Shown here in pieces: positions 1 through 14,100 of a stretch of 64,000 nucleotides of DNA. This DNA is from Endomychus coccineus (Eukaryota > Arthropoda > Insecta > Coleoptera > Endomychidae). The position numbers and the translations under genes are program-made. The notes under the pieces were generated by a model, which saw nothing but the letters and a program-made list of their open reading frames with translations, was not told the origin of the DNA and made no database searches. The stretch is taken from assembly GCA_958510875.1 (NCBI GenBank), contig OY294068.1:66876633-66940632 (forward strand). Reading direction: 5' to 3'. How positions within the stretch are numbered: the first letter of the stretch is position 1; each line of letters opens with the position of its first letter.

Positions 1-900
1 TCCTTGCAATTTCAAATTCAGTTCGTTATGTTTTGTCAATTCGACATATAATGCTAACTTTCACTGCCGCTATTTTGTAATTTGGTAAGAGGGCGTTGTT
101 TTTCATGCATAAAAATTTCGATCCCTGCTCGAAATTCAAAAAAGCGCCGAAGGACTTTTGCGCAACTAAGTCAGCGTACAGTTTGCTATGGTAAGTCATT
201 TTCTCCAATCTCTTCAATACACTCGCGGAATTGTCGGTGATTCAGCCCAGTGGATCTGATAAAAGTAATAACTGATATGACTGGTTTTAGAAATTCAGAC
301 ATATCCAAACATTTCCCGCACAAAGACTGTTGATGAACGTTACAATGTAAGACTAATGGTTTCGAACCACCATCATTTTCTACAGCCTTTGACACAGGAG
401 CAACCACTCTTTTATTTTTACCTCACATGTTTTTGCCTCCATCAGAAATAATAGATTTCAAGTTTTTCCATCGAAGGTTCTTTTTATCACTGGCATTTTC
501 AACTCCCTTAAAAATATCTTCCCCAGTAGTGCCGTGAATACTATCAATATCAAGAAATTCTTCATACACTTCATACCTTTTATCTACTCCTCGAATAAAA
601 ATCAATACCTGAGCAGTATCTGACACATCCGTTGACTCATCCAAGGCCAGAGGAAAGCACTGAAGATGTCCATTTTTGTCAGTTGAGATGATATCTCTGT
701 ATGTTGGTGCTACCATCCGAGCTACGGTATTTGCTGACAAACTGACAGTTTTAAATAAATTTACCTTTTCGGGGCAATTACTGCAATTACGCATTCTTTG
801 ATCATTTCTCCATCGGTGAATGGTTTTCGACGTATCGCAATTTCAAGAGCCACACGAAAGCTGTTTCTGTCTGCAAACTTCCTGTATATTTTGAGTAATT
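1..900 (-). pseudogene. Decayed hAT transposase (GTF2IRD2/SCAND3-like type)
   Basis: Read on the minus strand, several short frames line up as one broken hAT-superfamily transposase. Near 800-880 lies a stretch of the type 'RRKPFTDGEMIKECV'. At 423-794 a 123-residue frame contains 'ALDESTDVSDTAQVLIFIRG', the hAT catalytic block around the first Asp. At 186-407 follows 'LVLHCNVHQQSLCGK' and 'GLNHRQF', and at 26-217 'SKLYADLVAQKSFGAF'. The order and motifs match hAT proteins of the GTF2IRD2/SCAND3/ZBED5-like group. Frameshifts and stops separate the blocks, so it cannot make a full protein. It runs off the left edge of the window. It lies upstream of the first visible Dnmt1 exon, probably inside a Dnmt1 intron. 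No terminal repeats were identified. Confidence 0.8.
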
Positions 901-1865
901 TTGAAAATGTTTCGTTTCATAAAGACGTTTAATGTTACCTATATTCTTTGACTGACTCGCGGGCGCGCCAATAGCCTTTTTATACTCCAATTACTGTCAT
1001 CTAGAAGTGAGTGGAATACACCAGAATTTCTCGGAACAACGAGATTATTCGCGAATGTTTAATTGTTACTGCGCTTTCGAAAGTGCTACTAGCGCTAGCG
1101 ATAAAGGGTACTGCCACTACCTATTTCCGCGTGTGACCCCCAAGTATCGTCAAGTGTCGCGGTCGTAACAATAAAGTACAGTTGTACACAATAGTGATTG
1201 AACTACCGAACTTAGCAAGCGTATGCTCGCTCAGAGAGCGTACTCGGCGCCTAGTCTAGAAATTATAGATAATGACAGTAAAATTAAAACGGTTTTGGCC
1301 CTTGGAACTTACTGGAGTAAACAGTATGGCTCTAAGGCTGGAAAGTTTGGAGACCCCTGATCAAGATGATTAATATACTCAGTGGCAGATCTAAGGAATG
1401 AGATTGGGTTCAACCTCTTTCCCTTCATACAAATAATATGAGCGTATCAATTATAGGTTACCCTCCTGGGTCCGAATATATTCCGATTGAAGCGAAAAAA
1501 GATATTGTGTGAATTTTAATTGCTACGTCATTTAAGTCGTAATAATAGTAGGTAGTTCCGAGTAGTTCTGTAAAATGACTCAACACCAATCTCCCCTTGT
1601 CAATGAATTTTCTACTTATATGTTAGGGATAATAAAAGCAAATGTAAAAATGCGTTGATGTGAAGAAACAATATTTTCGAGTTATATACTATATGCATTA
1701 TGTGTATTGGTCATATAATGCTTGTAGGGAAACAGTGAACTATTAGGAATAACTCCTTCACCAAATAAATCAGAGTTTCAACCAAAACTGCATTAAAATT
1801 TAAGTAATTCTAACCAATTGACACGCTTTCTCTTCATGTAATTGTATATTTCAATGATTTTGCAG
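901..1865. other. Intronic or upstream sequence with no recognised gene
   Basis: No convincing coding frame is seen. The stretch ends in a splice acceptor (tgcag at 1861-1865) of the first visible Dnmt1 exon. Confidence 0.5.
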
Positions 1866-2146
1866 GCCAAAATATGTTATATTAGAAAATGTGAGGAATT
1901 TTGTCTTTTATAAGAATAGTTTAATTTTCAAACTTACCTTGAAATGTTTCTTGGAAATGAATTATCAAGTTGCCTTTGGCATTTTACAAGCGGGGCATTA
2001 TGGCGTTCCGCAATCAAGAAGAAGACTAATATTAATAGCGGCTGCTCCAGGCTACATACTTCCCCGATATCCAGAACCATTGAATGTGTTCAAAACAAAT
2101 GGGTGTGGTACCTCATTCACCGTTGATGGTGTGGTATATGATAATG
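1866..2146 (+). CDS. Dnmt1: Dnmt1 exon: motif VI to start of target-recognition region
   Basis: Acceptor tgcag ends at 1865 and donor GTATGT starts at 2147. The exon starts with the last base of an Arg codon and ends one base into a Gly codon. It encodes ENV (motif VI), the QSRRR block (motif VIII) and '[18 protein letters not shown]'. The open frame continues past the donor to 2190, but that tail has no DNMT1 similarity. Confidence 0.95.
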
Positions 2147-5100
2147 GTATGTATAGTTGGTCGTTAGAAGATCAGGTTGTCTTTGGGTAAGCTGGTCCTA
2201 CTGATCAATCCCAGGAGCTTGAAGTCATATTGTCAGTTTCATTATTTTTGTAACAAGGGTAATAAATAGTTCCAAAGTTGAAGTGTGATAACATTTCAGT
2301 TAGTTATTATTTATTCTGTCCTTAAGTGTAGGTAATTTTCAAATTCATAATTGTCTGTCGAGACTAAAATATGATTTGGGTTTGTTCCAGATCAAAAAAT
2401 CTGCAATCATTGTCAGTCGTCAAATCATGATTTGAACTGCATCTTTCGAATTAGAACATTCTCCCCTGCACTGTTGTTGATTGTTGATTTATGTATTTTG
2501 TGAAATGAAGGAGATTCGAGGTTTGAAATGTTAATAAAATTGCGTTAGTTAGAACACAATGGTAAGCCCTGTTCAAGATAAGAAAGAAATGTCATCAAAG
2601 TTAGTAATTTAGTGTAACCAATTCAATTGAACAGTTTTCCTAAATATGCGTGACGCTATCTTTGTCAAACCAGGAATATGTCATATTAACAGTTGGTAAC
2701 ACTTTCCAAGGTAGCCGGATTATTCAGTCAATTTCAATCAACGGATTTGACGGTCCCTATATTCCTTGTAAATCTAAATTTCAAAAGAATTAAACTTCAG
2801 AAGTACATACACCGTTATTCCCAGGATTATATAATTCTACATACATACATACACAACTACGAAAATGATATCCTCAACCATAATTAATTTGAAAAGGGAC
2901 CTGAAAATGGGGGCTACATCTTCCTATCACTACCTTTAGAGATAGAGTTGCTGCAGCTTTACAACTTGGTGTATCAACACTAATTAAGTATGTACAAATA
3001 GAAGACTTGTTGAACTATAACATTCATCTCAAGTAAAACACCAGAAATCACCAAGGCTAGTGTTTACTGGTGTTTTACTTGAGATAAATGCTGTAGTTAC
3101 AGTTTGATTGAATAATATTGTGTTATTGGTTAATTGGCATTATTTGAAGAAAGCAGGTACCGTAAAACGGGGATACTTCGGACAGTACGGGTAGCTTCGG
3201 ACAACAGGTACCGTCCGCACGTGTTTGTCAGTTGCAATGTAGGCATGCGCGAAACCTCGTTAATATTTACACAGACGATAGCTTGTTAGTTGTGTTCCAC
3301 GGTGCGACATAGAATATTGCCACTTTCTGTAAGTATTTACGATTTGTTTTGAGGTTATTGTGGGTAACTAATTTAGAGTTTTTTTTTGTAATCGAAAAAG
3401 TAACTAGTGTAGACCTTTTGCGTTTTCAGTGTCATGTATTTAAGCAGTATTAAATTGAAGCCCCATGTTTACTTAACCGGAGTACTAAATTTGATGTAAG
3501 TATGTAGCATACTTTTTTTTTTACAGGGTGATTTGACAAAAGTTCTAATAATCGTGGGTAACTTCGGACATGGGGCGTACGTATAGGAGAGTGTTAGGGG
3601 CGAGAAATTATATGAATTATGATTCAAAAACCTTAGAACAAGCCGTTAGAGATGTGAAATTAAAGAAAAAGACAGTTCGTCAAGCTTCTGAGTTTTACTC
3701 AATACCAAAATCAACAATACAGGACCGGGTTAAGGGAATTCATCCAAAAAAACACGGAGGTCAAACCATGTTATCTGACACTGAAGAAAACAAAATAGTT
3801 CATGCAATACTCGTGTGTGCAGAGTGGGGATTTCCACTCACGGAATACGATATTCGGATATTGGTTCAGAGCTATTTAACAAGGAAGGGGGTACAACTGA
3901 AAAAATGGAAAAATAATTTTCCAGGGAGAGACTGGTCAAAATACTTTCTTTCACGACATAAAGCACTTACTGTTAGACTAACGCAAAATATTAAGAGAAG
4001 TAGGGCGGAAGTGACTGCTACCACTATTGAAGAATATTTTTCCGAACTGAAAAAGTCAGTAGAAGGCATCCCCGCTGAAAACATAGTCAATTACGATGAA
4101 ACCAACTTCAGTGACGATCCTGGAAAACCAAAAGTTGTATGTAAACGTGGAGCTAAGCATTGCGATCGAATAATTGACTCATCTAAAACAAGCGTAAGTG
4201 TCATGATGTCAGCATCTGCGTCTGGAACACTTTTACCCCCTTTTGTCGTATACAAAGCAAAACATAGATATCAGGAGTGGGAGGAAGATGGACCTCCAGG
4301 TTGTGGCTATACTGTTAGTAAGAGTGGGTGGTTTGAAAGTACGACTTTCGTGGAATGGTTTCGCAAAATATTACTGCCATATTTTCGCCTAAAACAAGGC
4401 CCTAAGGTATTAATAGGTGACAACCTTTCTAGCCATATAACTGTGGATGTAATTGAGGACTGTGAACGAAATAATATAAAGTTCATATTGCTTCCCCCCA
4501 ACTCTACACACGTTTGCCAACCCTTAGACGTTTCCTATTTTGCACCTTTGAAGAAATGTTGGAGGGCCGTACTGAATGATTGGAAGATGCGAAGAAAGGG
4601 GCCATTTCAGAAGAGTGACTTTCCTCGTTTATTAAAACAAACGCTAGATAAAATAGAGGCTTCCTCGGCGAACAATATTATGGCTGGATTCCGAGCATCT
4701 GGAATATATCCGTTTAATCCGGATGCTGTTTTGAAAAAGCTTCCAGATTGGTGTAGAAAAAAGACACAAACACAAGCAAACCAAGAAGAACAAGCTATAA
4801 CAAACCAGATATCCGAAACTCTTTTAGATTTTTTGCAAACATCTAGATCACCAGAAGTTCGCCAAAAACCCAGAAGAAAGCGTGTAAATGTCAAAGCTGG
4901 TCAGGCAGTTTCAACCGCTGATTTATCACAGGAAAAGAATGACGTTGGTGGGGAAAAAGAAAATGTAAAGCAAAACACAAGGAAAAACACCATCGAAAAT
5001 GAATCTTCCGATTCTGACGTTCCGCTGGCTTCAGTAAATTGTCCGTTATCCAATACTGATCTCATTACATCCCAAGAATCATCTGATTCAGAGGACTTTA

Positions 5101-8100
5101 ACTTAACATGCCCTTTGGACAAAAAGAAACAAAAGACTGAGAACTGTGATAACTTATCTCCTAAAGTTAATATGTTCGTCATTGTAAAAGTTCCTCTAGC
5201 TTACAGCTCCAAATACAAATATTATGTTGGAAAAATTATAGAGGAAAATACCGATAAAGATGATACAAGCTTTGTTATTAGGTTTCTTAGAAAACGTGTC
5301 TCCTATGGAGAAACATTTTTTTATTTTCCTTCAATAAATGACGAAACTGTGGCACTGGTTTCGGAAATAGTAAAAGTCCTGAACTGTATTCCCTTAAGAC
5401 GAGACCGATACATATTTTCAAATTTGCCTGATGATATTTGTTTAGAATAGATTTTATTGTAACTGAAATAACTGTGCGTTTTTAGAATATGTATTTTTGT
5501 TATTTTTTATATTTTACTTTCTGTTATATGTTGAGAATTAAATATTTATTTTTTTTATATTAAATGAGTTTTCTTTAAACCCTTCGTCTTTTGTAACACC
5601 CTGTATATATATTTTTCAAATAAAACTGTCCGATGTCACCTTGCGAGCATCTAACATCAGTTTTACAGCGATTTTAAGCGATGTCCGAATTCGCCCCAAA
5701 ATGCGGGGTGACTTCGGACAGTCAATATTAGACAAAAAAAAATAGTTGTGATTTTTTTTTGCAAAAATCATCATAAATACATATAGTTCAACCCTAGAGA
5801 ATACTGTGTACAAAATTTTAGCGCAAAAAAGCACATACTTAAAAAGTTATTGCCAAAAAGCCTCCAAATTCGTCCGAAGTAACCCCGCTTTACGGTATAT
5901 TGTATTTCAATGTGGTCATGCAATAAGCTGGATAGCATTTCATAGGTATCATAACATTCGAATTCTTTTTTATTTTTAGAAGGGTTTAGGTTAGTTGTAT
6001 TCAAAAACGTTGAAAACCTGGTTAACTTGGCAACACTGTATCATATGCTGCTTTGACATAATTTTATTTCTTATCATGAACAGGCTATAGTCAAGTTTTT
6101 AGAGTACCGGAACTTTGGAGAAAATTGCCAATTTTTTTAAAGATTCTGTTATTTACCTTGCAGAAAGAGATAGATAGTTTATGTTTTATTCATTGACGAA
6201 ATTTGCAAACATAAATAATCTGATTAGGTTGGATTGTGAATATTGATTACTCGACAAGAATACCACTTAAAGCCACCAATTTGACACAACCCCTGTATAG
6301 TTATCTTCATTTGCCGATTAGTTATTAACGAATAACCACTGCTTGCTTCACAATTTTTTTGCCGACCTGGATAGGTACTATAATAAAAAATACGGGCAGC
6401 ACCGAGCACTGCTGACAGAAGTGGAAACTGACATTATGAAGAAACCAATTTATTTTGGGAATTTCATCCAAATTGGTATGATTTCACCAGTATCTTCTCT
6501 TTCTACATGACACAATTTTCCGATAGGGCCATTGGACAATCCATCCCCAACATCTATGTCATTAGTTATCATGTATGGTCGGTTAAGAACTAAAATTAAC
6601 TCGTATGGTAATCCACCCGTATCATCGGTTCTCATTTTATGCAACTTCTGCCTGACGAAATTTTGTTGCTCAGCATTATGACAACTAACGAAGCCATCCG
6701 ATGCCACAGATACTATTGTCTACGGAGTTTAGTATGGAGTTGTTGTACTCGTTGTAGCATCCGAAATTACAATTTTATTATTTTTAAATGAAAATTAATA
6801 TAATTAGTTTTTCTTTAGTTTTCACAACTGTCAGCATTTCAATCAACAATTATATACATTTTTATATTTAATAATAAAAAACGTATAATGGGCGGTACAA
6901 TCCCTGTAAAGTGTATGAATGTAACCCGACATTATAATAAATACACATTATTTTATTTTCAAAACATATTATTTATTGATATTTACATCGATGTAAATGA
7001 AAATAATGTTAAACAGCATTGGTGGTAAAAGAAAACATCTTCAATTCGGTCCAATGAACAAATAATCTAAAAAGAAACGCAAAATGTAAACATATAAACA
7101 TTTACGTCAAATGTCAGTATGATCGTATTACACCTCAAATAATTATTTGAAATAAAATTTTGTACTTTCGTATTAGTAGTATTAAAAAAAACATCAAGAC
7201 GATACTCACTATTATATTTAATGCTGTGATCCAACATTCGAACAATGAAAATAATAAACTAGATATAACACAACGTCATCAATGTGTAGTACACATGCAA
7301 AATATCTCACTTATACACATCACTAATGTTATATTCTTATGACAAGAATTATATTCACAATATTTAAAACCTTGCACGTAGATACGATACAAGTACACAA
7401 TGTACAATTATTAAATTCAATAAAAATATAACTTTCGTCTGCACGAGGACCGAGGATTGAGTAAATGAATAACGTCGAGTATTCGACTCAGATATGCACA
7501 CGTGTGTAAGCGTATAGACTGCCTGACGCCTGACCCAAGTAGTTGCGCAGGCAGCAGTATACATAATACCTAATATTAGCTACAGCGTGACAGCACGTGA
7601 TGGACTGATGGTTTTACCCTCCATCTGAAATACCTAAAGAAGTTTTCACTTCAATAAAAAGTATCTTGGATAAGTTAGCGTACCAAATTCGGTTATCCCA
7701 TTAGTAGGTACAAGTACTTTTTGGAAATTTAGCATATAAACTAAAAAGCACGAGATCCAAAATTCTAGTGCTTTTCTAATTTTGATGAAATTCTTAAATC
7801 ATATCGTTCTGACAATAGCTGAAATAAAATTATAGTTATAAATTTGTTAATCAAAATCACTAAAAGAAGCAGTAAATATTGACGTAGTTTGGGCCAATCC
7901 AATATCCGTTAACCTGCTCAATGACAATTAGATTTAGAAAGTTTAGTATGTTTGCATTGTTTCATTGAATCCTCATTTATATGAATACCAAGAATATTGG
8001 TACCTAGAAGTGTGAATATACCACTTGTATCACTTTGTACTTGTAAAAATTAGCCCCTTTCAAATAAACTTTCTATGGAGATAACGTTTCAACCTCAAAT

Positions 8101-11100
8101 TCCATGTTTTGAAAATAAACTACTTTCGAAATTGTAATAGTTTAATGAACGAAGTGGTATTCAACAAAGCAGCTGCGTTTCATTTATTTAATAGAAATGA
8201 GGGATGAGTACAGATGATTGTTTCAACGTCCGTCCGTTAGGCTGCGTTTCCTAAATGTTACTGTCTGCCATTGGCCAGTCAACTTTTGAAATAGCACAGC
8301 AGCGAGATTTTGGTTGATTATCATGCGCAAAAAAAAGCGCTGATTAAGAATCTCTTGATAATTTTTTCTGAATCTGCGAGCTTCATTGTTTAAACAATAA
8401 TTTATTGCAAAATTTTTCTATTTTTGGTTTAATATTAGGTAACGGTATGTATTAGAGGAAAAAATCTTGAACTGATTTAGAGGAGTTAGAATATTTTATG
8501 GATGGATTTTTAGTTTAAGTTACTTATTATGTTATAGTTATGATATAATTATTTTGAATTTCGTTCATAAGTAACATACAATAAATGATAAATATTATAT
8601 AATTTACAGTCACTAAACATAGTTGACATATCCTTCAAATCCTCTCAAAATACTATGAGTAATTATTAATAGCCTATATTATAATTAAAAAATAGCTATT
8701 AGTTTCGAAAAAAAAAGTATTAATTAAACTCATAATTTGTTAACAACAAATTAACGATTTAAAAAAAGGGGCGCTTTATAAATACCTTCAATTCTATTTT
8801 GTTTTAATTCTTTACGACATACCGTTACATAATACGAGTATAAATTTGTGGACTCGGAAAAAATTTACTTAGAGATTTTTAATTACCATCCTACACTGCA
8901 ATTTTATCAACCTATTCGAGTATTAATTTCGGATTTTAATCAGATACAGGGCCATTTTTACCGGGGCGGCAATAGCCCAGGGCAACAATTCATCTACTCG
9001 ATCAAGCACCTACTATACAAAACTTTATGTTTGACTAAATAACTTTGCGCCCCCTTTTATGAAAAAAGCAAATAAACTTAGAAGGCCAAATAGCTTGGCA
9101 ATTAATTATTGATGCAGAATAAATTTTTCCGATAATTAACGTTGACGTCATTGCGGATGAATAAATAGATGTAACAATTATACTAAATATACACACATCA
9201 AAAAAATGTAGGGGTCAGCGATATTTTTAGGGTTTCGTCACTTGGTAATGGGAAATTCAATACAATTTTTGTTACCCACGTAGAACATAATTGATTTCGT
9301 GTCTGGAAGAGAATGTTACGCCTTAAAATTCTTCTGCCAAGCAAATCCCACACATGCTCAATTGGATTCAGGTCTGGCGATTTAGCAGGCCAATCCAAAA
9401 CACTTATACCACTTTCATCCAAGTAATCTCTTACGATCGCGGTGGTATGAGGGCACGCATTGTCATGCATGAAGATAAAGTTTTCACCTACTGCAGCTGC
9501 ATACGGAATGACAAATGGTTCTAATATCAGGTCCCTATATCTAAGAGCATTTACAAACCTCCAGCAATACGAGGTCGCTTCTTCCGCCAATGCTGATACC
9601 ACCATCACCGTTGCGCCTTGGTAGCTGTGAACTTCCTGTGCAGTCCTGAGTCTCCAAACATTTCCAGGTTGTCTCCATACACGAGTACGTCTAGTATCTG
9701 GACGTAAACCGAATCTCGATTCATCACTAAACAACACAGGAGTCCATTCTTGCACGCCCCATTCGATGTGATTTCTAGCCCAGACTATTCGGGCCTCGCG
9801 ATTTCCTCTGGATAATGGTGGAGCTCTCCATGGACGCCTGGCACGTAAATTGGACTCGTGTAGTCTATTTCTCACAGTTTGGTCACTTATCTGTATATGG
9901 TGAGTGTTTCTGAGTTCCAAACTTAGTTGACCTGCCGTGTGGGTTGGATTTCTCAGAGCTTGAATTCTCAGAAATCTGTCCTGTGCCGCCGTTGTTATTC
10001 TGCTACGGCCAGTATGTTGCTCTCTAACATCACCAGTTTGATTATAACGAATCCATAAACGACTTACAGTGGACTGGTTAGTCCCTAATTCATTGGCAAC
10101 AACCCTCTGCGACATTCCAGCTTGAAGCATTCCAATGGCCCTTAAGTGCACGTCTCTCTGAAGGTGATTACGTTCCTTAATTTAGACAAACAACACTACT
10201 CACAATTTTCAATAATTACCATTCGCTGGTCGGATAACATCTGATTTGATCTGATGAATGAAACAAGGAACGACATGAAGAAAATGAATAGTCGTTGGAA
10301 GAAAGAGGAACACATGCCATGATGTTCAAAATGATGAAAAAGTATTGTGTAAATAACAAACAAAGATATGCAACGCGATAATGCCACGTGGATCTCCGAG
10401 AATTAACAAACAATACCAAAATATGCTTGACCCTTAGATTCTTTTGATGTGTGTAAATCGTGAATGCTGCTAAATTTTTGTATCAAATAAGAATAATTTT
10501 CAGAATTTTGTTTATCATCGGGTGGAACTTTATAACGAGCAGTTGACGTATTATCTACAATTATCGTGCAGTTTTTCTTTTTTAAGAAAAACTTCCGCTG
10601 AAAGGGCGACATAAAAATATTTGTCCGGAGCGGCAAATTTTGTAAAAATGACCTTTATGTGGATTCTAAATAGAACTAAATGTATCGGATACATGGCTCG
10701 AGCTTGCGATTACTAATAAATATGAAGAACAAAATTACGCGACGAGGATTAATCTTATTGCATTTTATTATTACCTACATTTATTAAGAAGCGTTGTTTA
10801 GATTCAACAAAATATTTATCTAATTCCATAGGTATTTTTTGGGAAAAATCCGCACCATACCGTACAATTTATGTGCGTGATGCAATTTCCGATTTACCTG
10901 TTATCAAAACAGGAGCATCCAAAATGGAGTACGGTGAGAAAAACATATCGTCTTTACAAACACAAATGCGTGGTAAAGGATCGGAAATCGATCTATTCGA
11001 TCATATTTGCAAGGAAATATCAGCTATTACTGAAGCAAGAATTCAACATATACCCACTTATCCTGGAGCAGACTGGCGTGATCTCCCCAACATATCAGTT

Positions 11101-14100
11101 CGTTTGAAAGATGAGAAAATTACTTCTCTTCTGAGGTATACACACAGGTAGGAAAGTATAAAATTACGAAATGAGTTTGAGGTTAAATTCTGTATTCTAT
11201 ATAAATAGATTAAAAAGCCAAAAACCATTAGATGATCCACTTGGTGTTTGTACATGTGCAATGGGGAGAAAATGTGATGTTTCATGTCGACAATCCAATA
11301 CACTAATTCCATGGTGTCTGCCTCATACAGCGGATAGAAATAATCAGTGGATAGGGATTTATGGCCGTTTAGATTGGAATAGCTGGTTTCCAACTACCAT
11401 CACAAATCCAAATCCGATGAGTAAACAAGGCACAGGTACATTCATAATAGATTATATTTTTATGATGTATCTTGAGGAATATACGGGGTGATTCACAAGT
11501 AATAGCCTAAATTGTTACTGTACGTTCAACAGACAAAAGTAATAATATTTCATTCAATGGGTCTAACTCTGCCCCTTACTGAAATGCAGGGTGTTGGAGT
11601 TGAAAAAATAAAACACATTTTTGTTAATATATCGGCCATTTTTATATATATATGGCCATGAAAATTGGGGTAGGGTTATTTGTGTATGTAACTGCAAACA
11701 AGAATGTGTTGTTAGATTTGAGTTAACTCATAGATGTCGCCACATACGCCATATTGGATAGAAGAAATCAGCAATCCTACATTTTGACGTGACAACGTCT
11801 TATAATTCGATGGAGCCGGCTGCACGCACGAAAAAACATGACTCATGCGGCGTTACCTCGCTCTGAGGCGTTCCATTAATCGGCCTCCGCGTTCGGCAGC
11901 GTTCGACATCTGTCTCTCTCCTAATTGAGTGAGCGATGCCTCCGCGTGGACAGCTGCTATACAAGTCAAGTATGAAGTGCAGTGAAAAGTGAATGTGGTG
12001 TCAATTGTTTATAGCAACGATAATTGCAGCGATAAAGGTAATGATTCTTTCGATATTAAATATATGTTCAGTGATATATTGTCGAATATTCGTGCTTTCA
12101 TCATTAAAATAAATAGCATCGGTCCGCTAGTGCAGCGATTGTAGGTTATGCTATAATGGACAAAACTATAACAATAAGTTAACAGAACTATTTCACGATG
12201 AGTAAAAAATCAATTGCTTTACTATTCGATCGAAATAATTATCGAGCGTAGCTATGATTTCAAAAAATTAAAACATAAATGTTAAATCTTCCACATATCA
12301 TAACAACGTGTCTGAAATGACAGGTTGGACCAGCCAGCCGTCAAAGGGAACAATTTTCTCCTATATCAAACACGTTGAGGCGGGCTTTTCAAAAGCTAGA
12401 GTTACAAAAATTTTAATGATGTTTCCAAATTTTAAATTTTAAATTTAAGATTTATGAACAATAATTTAATCACAGTTTATTCTTATAATAAATTATTCAA
12501 AATTATTACTTTTTTACAACAAATTACAATTAAATTTGCAAAAATAATTAAGTAACTAATTGAACAACAACTTTTATTCAGTTTACTTGCTGAAAGAAAT
12601 AATGTCAATACAAAATTTATTATTATAAAATAATAAAATCAAAAATTAAATTTTAACAGTTGAGTATAAATTTAAACAATAAATTTTATTCAAATATTTT
12701 GTAAATTTAAAATGATTTTCTGAACGAAGAATTTTATGAAAAAATTTTCTAAATTGTTTCGAACGACGATTCATTTTGCTTACAATCGCACCATGGAAAA
12801 ACAACCTGACGAACCAGAGGATTTCACGATGTACATTTAAAAAAAAAAAAAAAAAATTGACATAATTGTATTTATGCGTACAAATAAATGTAACTTGATC
12901 AATTCAATTGTGATTTCCATTTACCTCCTTCTCTATATCCATACAAAGTATCTATCAAACACATAAAATTAAAATTTTCTTTTGAAAAATTAAACCATTC
13001 CATCAGTATTTTCTTATGACGTTGTCACGTTCAACTATCGTCAGTAAACCGACTTTACAGACAACCGATTTTTTTGGCACTTATTAATTTACAACTTACA
13101 TGTTTTGTTCGGAAAGCCTTCATCATTTTTGTATAAGAAAGTTAGTTTTTTGATATCCAAAATATTGACCGTTTTCGATATATTTAAATTTCAATAATTC
13201 TCCACCCTGTGATTACTGAATACCTACATATAGGATGTAATGTGTATAAAACAAATTAATAATTTTTTATTGTTACTGATTGTACAGAGTGATTCTTGTT
13301 GAGTTATCACATGTGTAAAAATGCCGAGACACAAATACTTTCCAAATGAATAAATGAGCGATTTGATTTGAGTTTATGCAAGAGAAAGTTTTTCTGGGCA
13401 GGCAGCATCTAGAAAATATCGTGAATTAAACCCCAATCGAAGCCAGCCTTACCGTAAGATATTTCAAAATCTTTATAACCGATTGAGTGAAACGGGTTCA
13501 TTTTGCCCAAAGGTATAACCCCACAACAAGAAGATGAAATTTTGGTAAGAGTTGCGGAAAATGCTTAAGTAAGCTCTTGTCGTTTATCTGCAACTATTGA
13601 ACTTAGCAACATCCATGTTTAGAATTTTGCACAAAGAAAATTTGTATCCAATCATTTTACACCGATGCAAAATTTACTACAAATAGATTATCCTACTACA
13701 ACTGAGTTTTTCCAGTAGCTAAGGAGGAAACAAAATAATGACCCAAACTATTGAACTTAGCCACATCCATGTTTAGAATTTTGCGCAAAGAAAATTTGTA
13801 TCCAATCATTTTACACCGATGCAAAATTTAATACAAATAGATTATCCTACTACAGTTGAGTTTTGGCAGTAGCTAAGGAGGAAACAAAATAATGACCCAA
13901 TCTTTTTTAATACCATTTTTTTCAGTGATAAAGCAACTGTTACCAGACACGGAGTTTTTAATTGGCGAAAAAGTCACGCCTGGAAAACTGAAGGTCCTAG
14001 CACGAATTTAAAATAAATGTGTGGTGTTGTGTAATAGGAGATACCTTAACGGGTTCATTTGAATTACCTTCCAATTTAAATGGTGAATATTTAAATTTTT

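Noticed and set aside
7364..7564. 66-residue minus-strand frame in the Dnmt1 intron
   Set aside because: No motif and no support from composition or neighbours.
12838..12857. Run of A as a retroposon tail
   Set aside because: It lies inside an AT-rich part of a long-TIR element with no retroposed sequence next to it.
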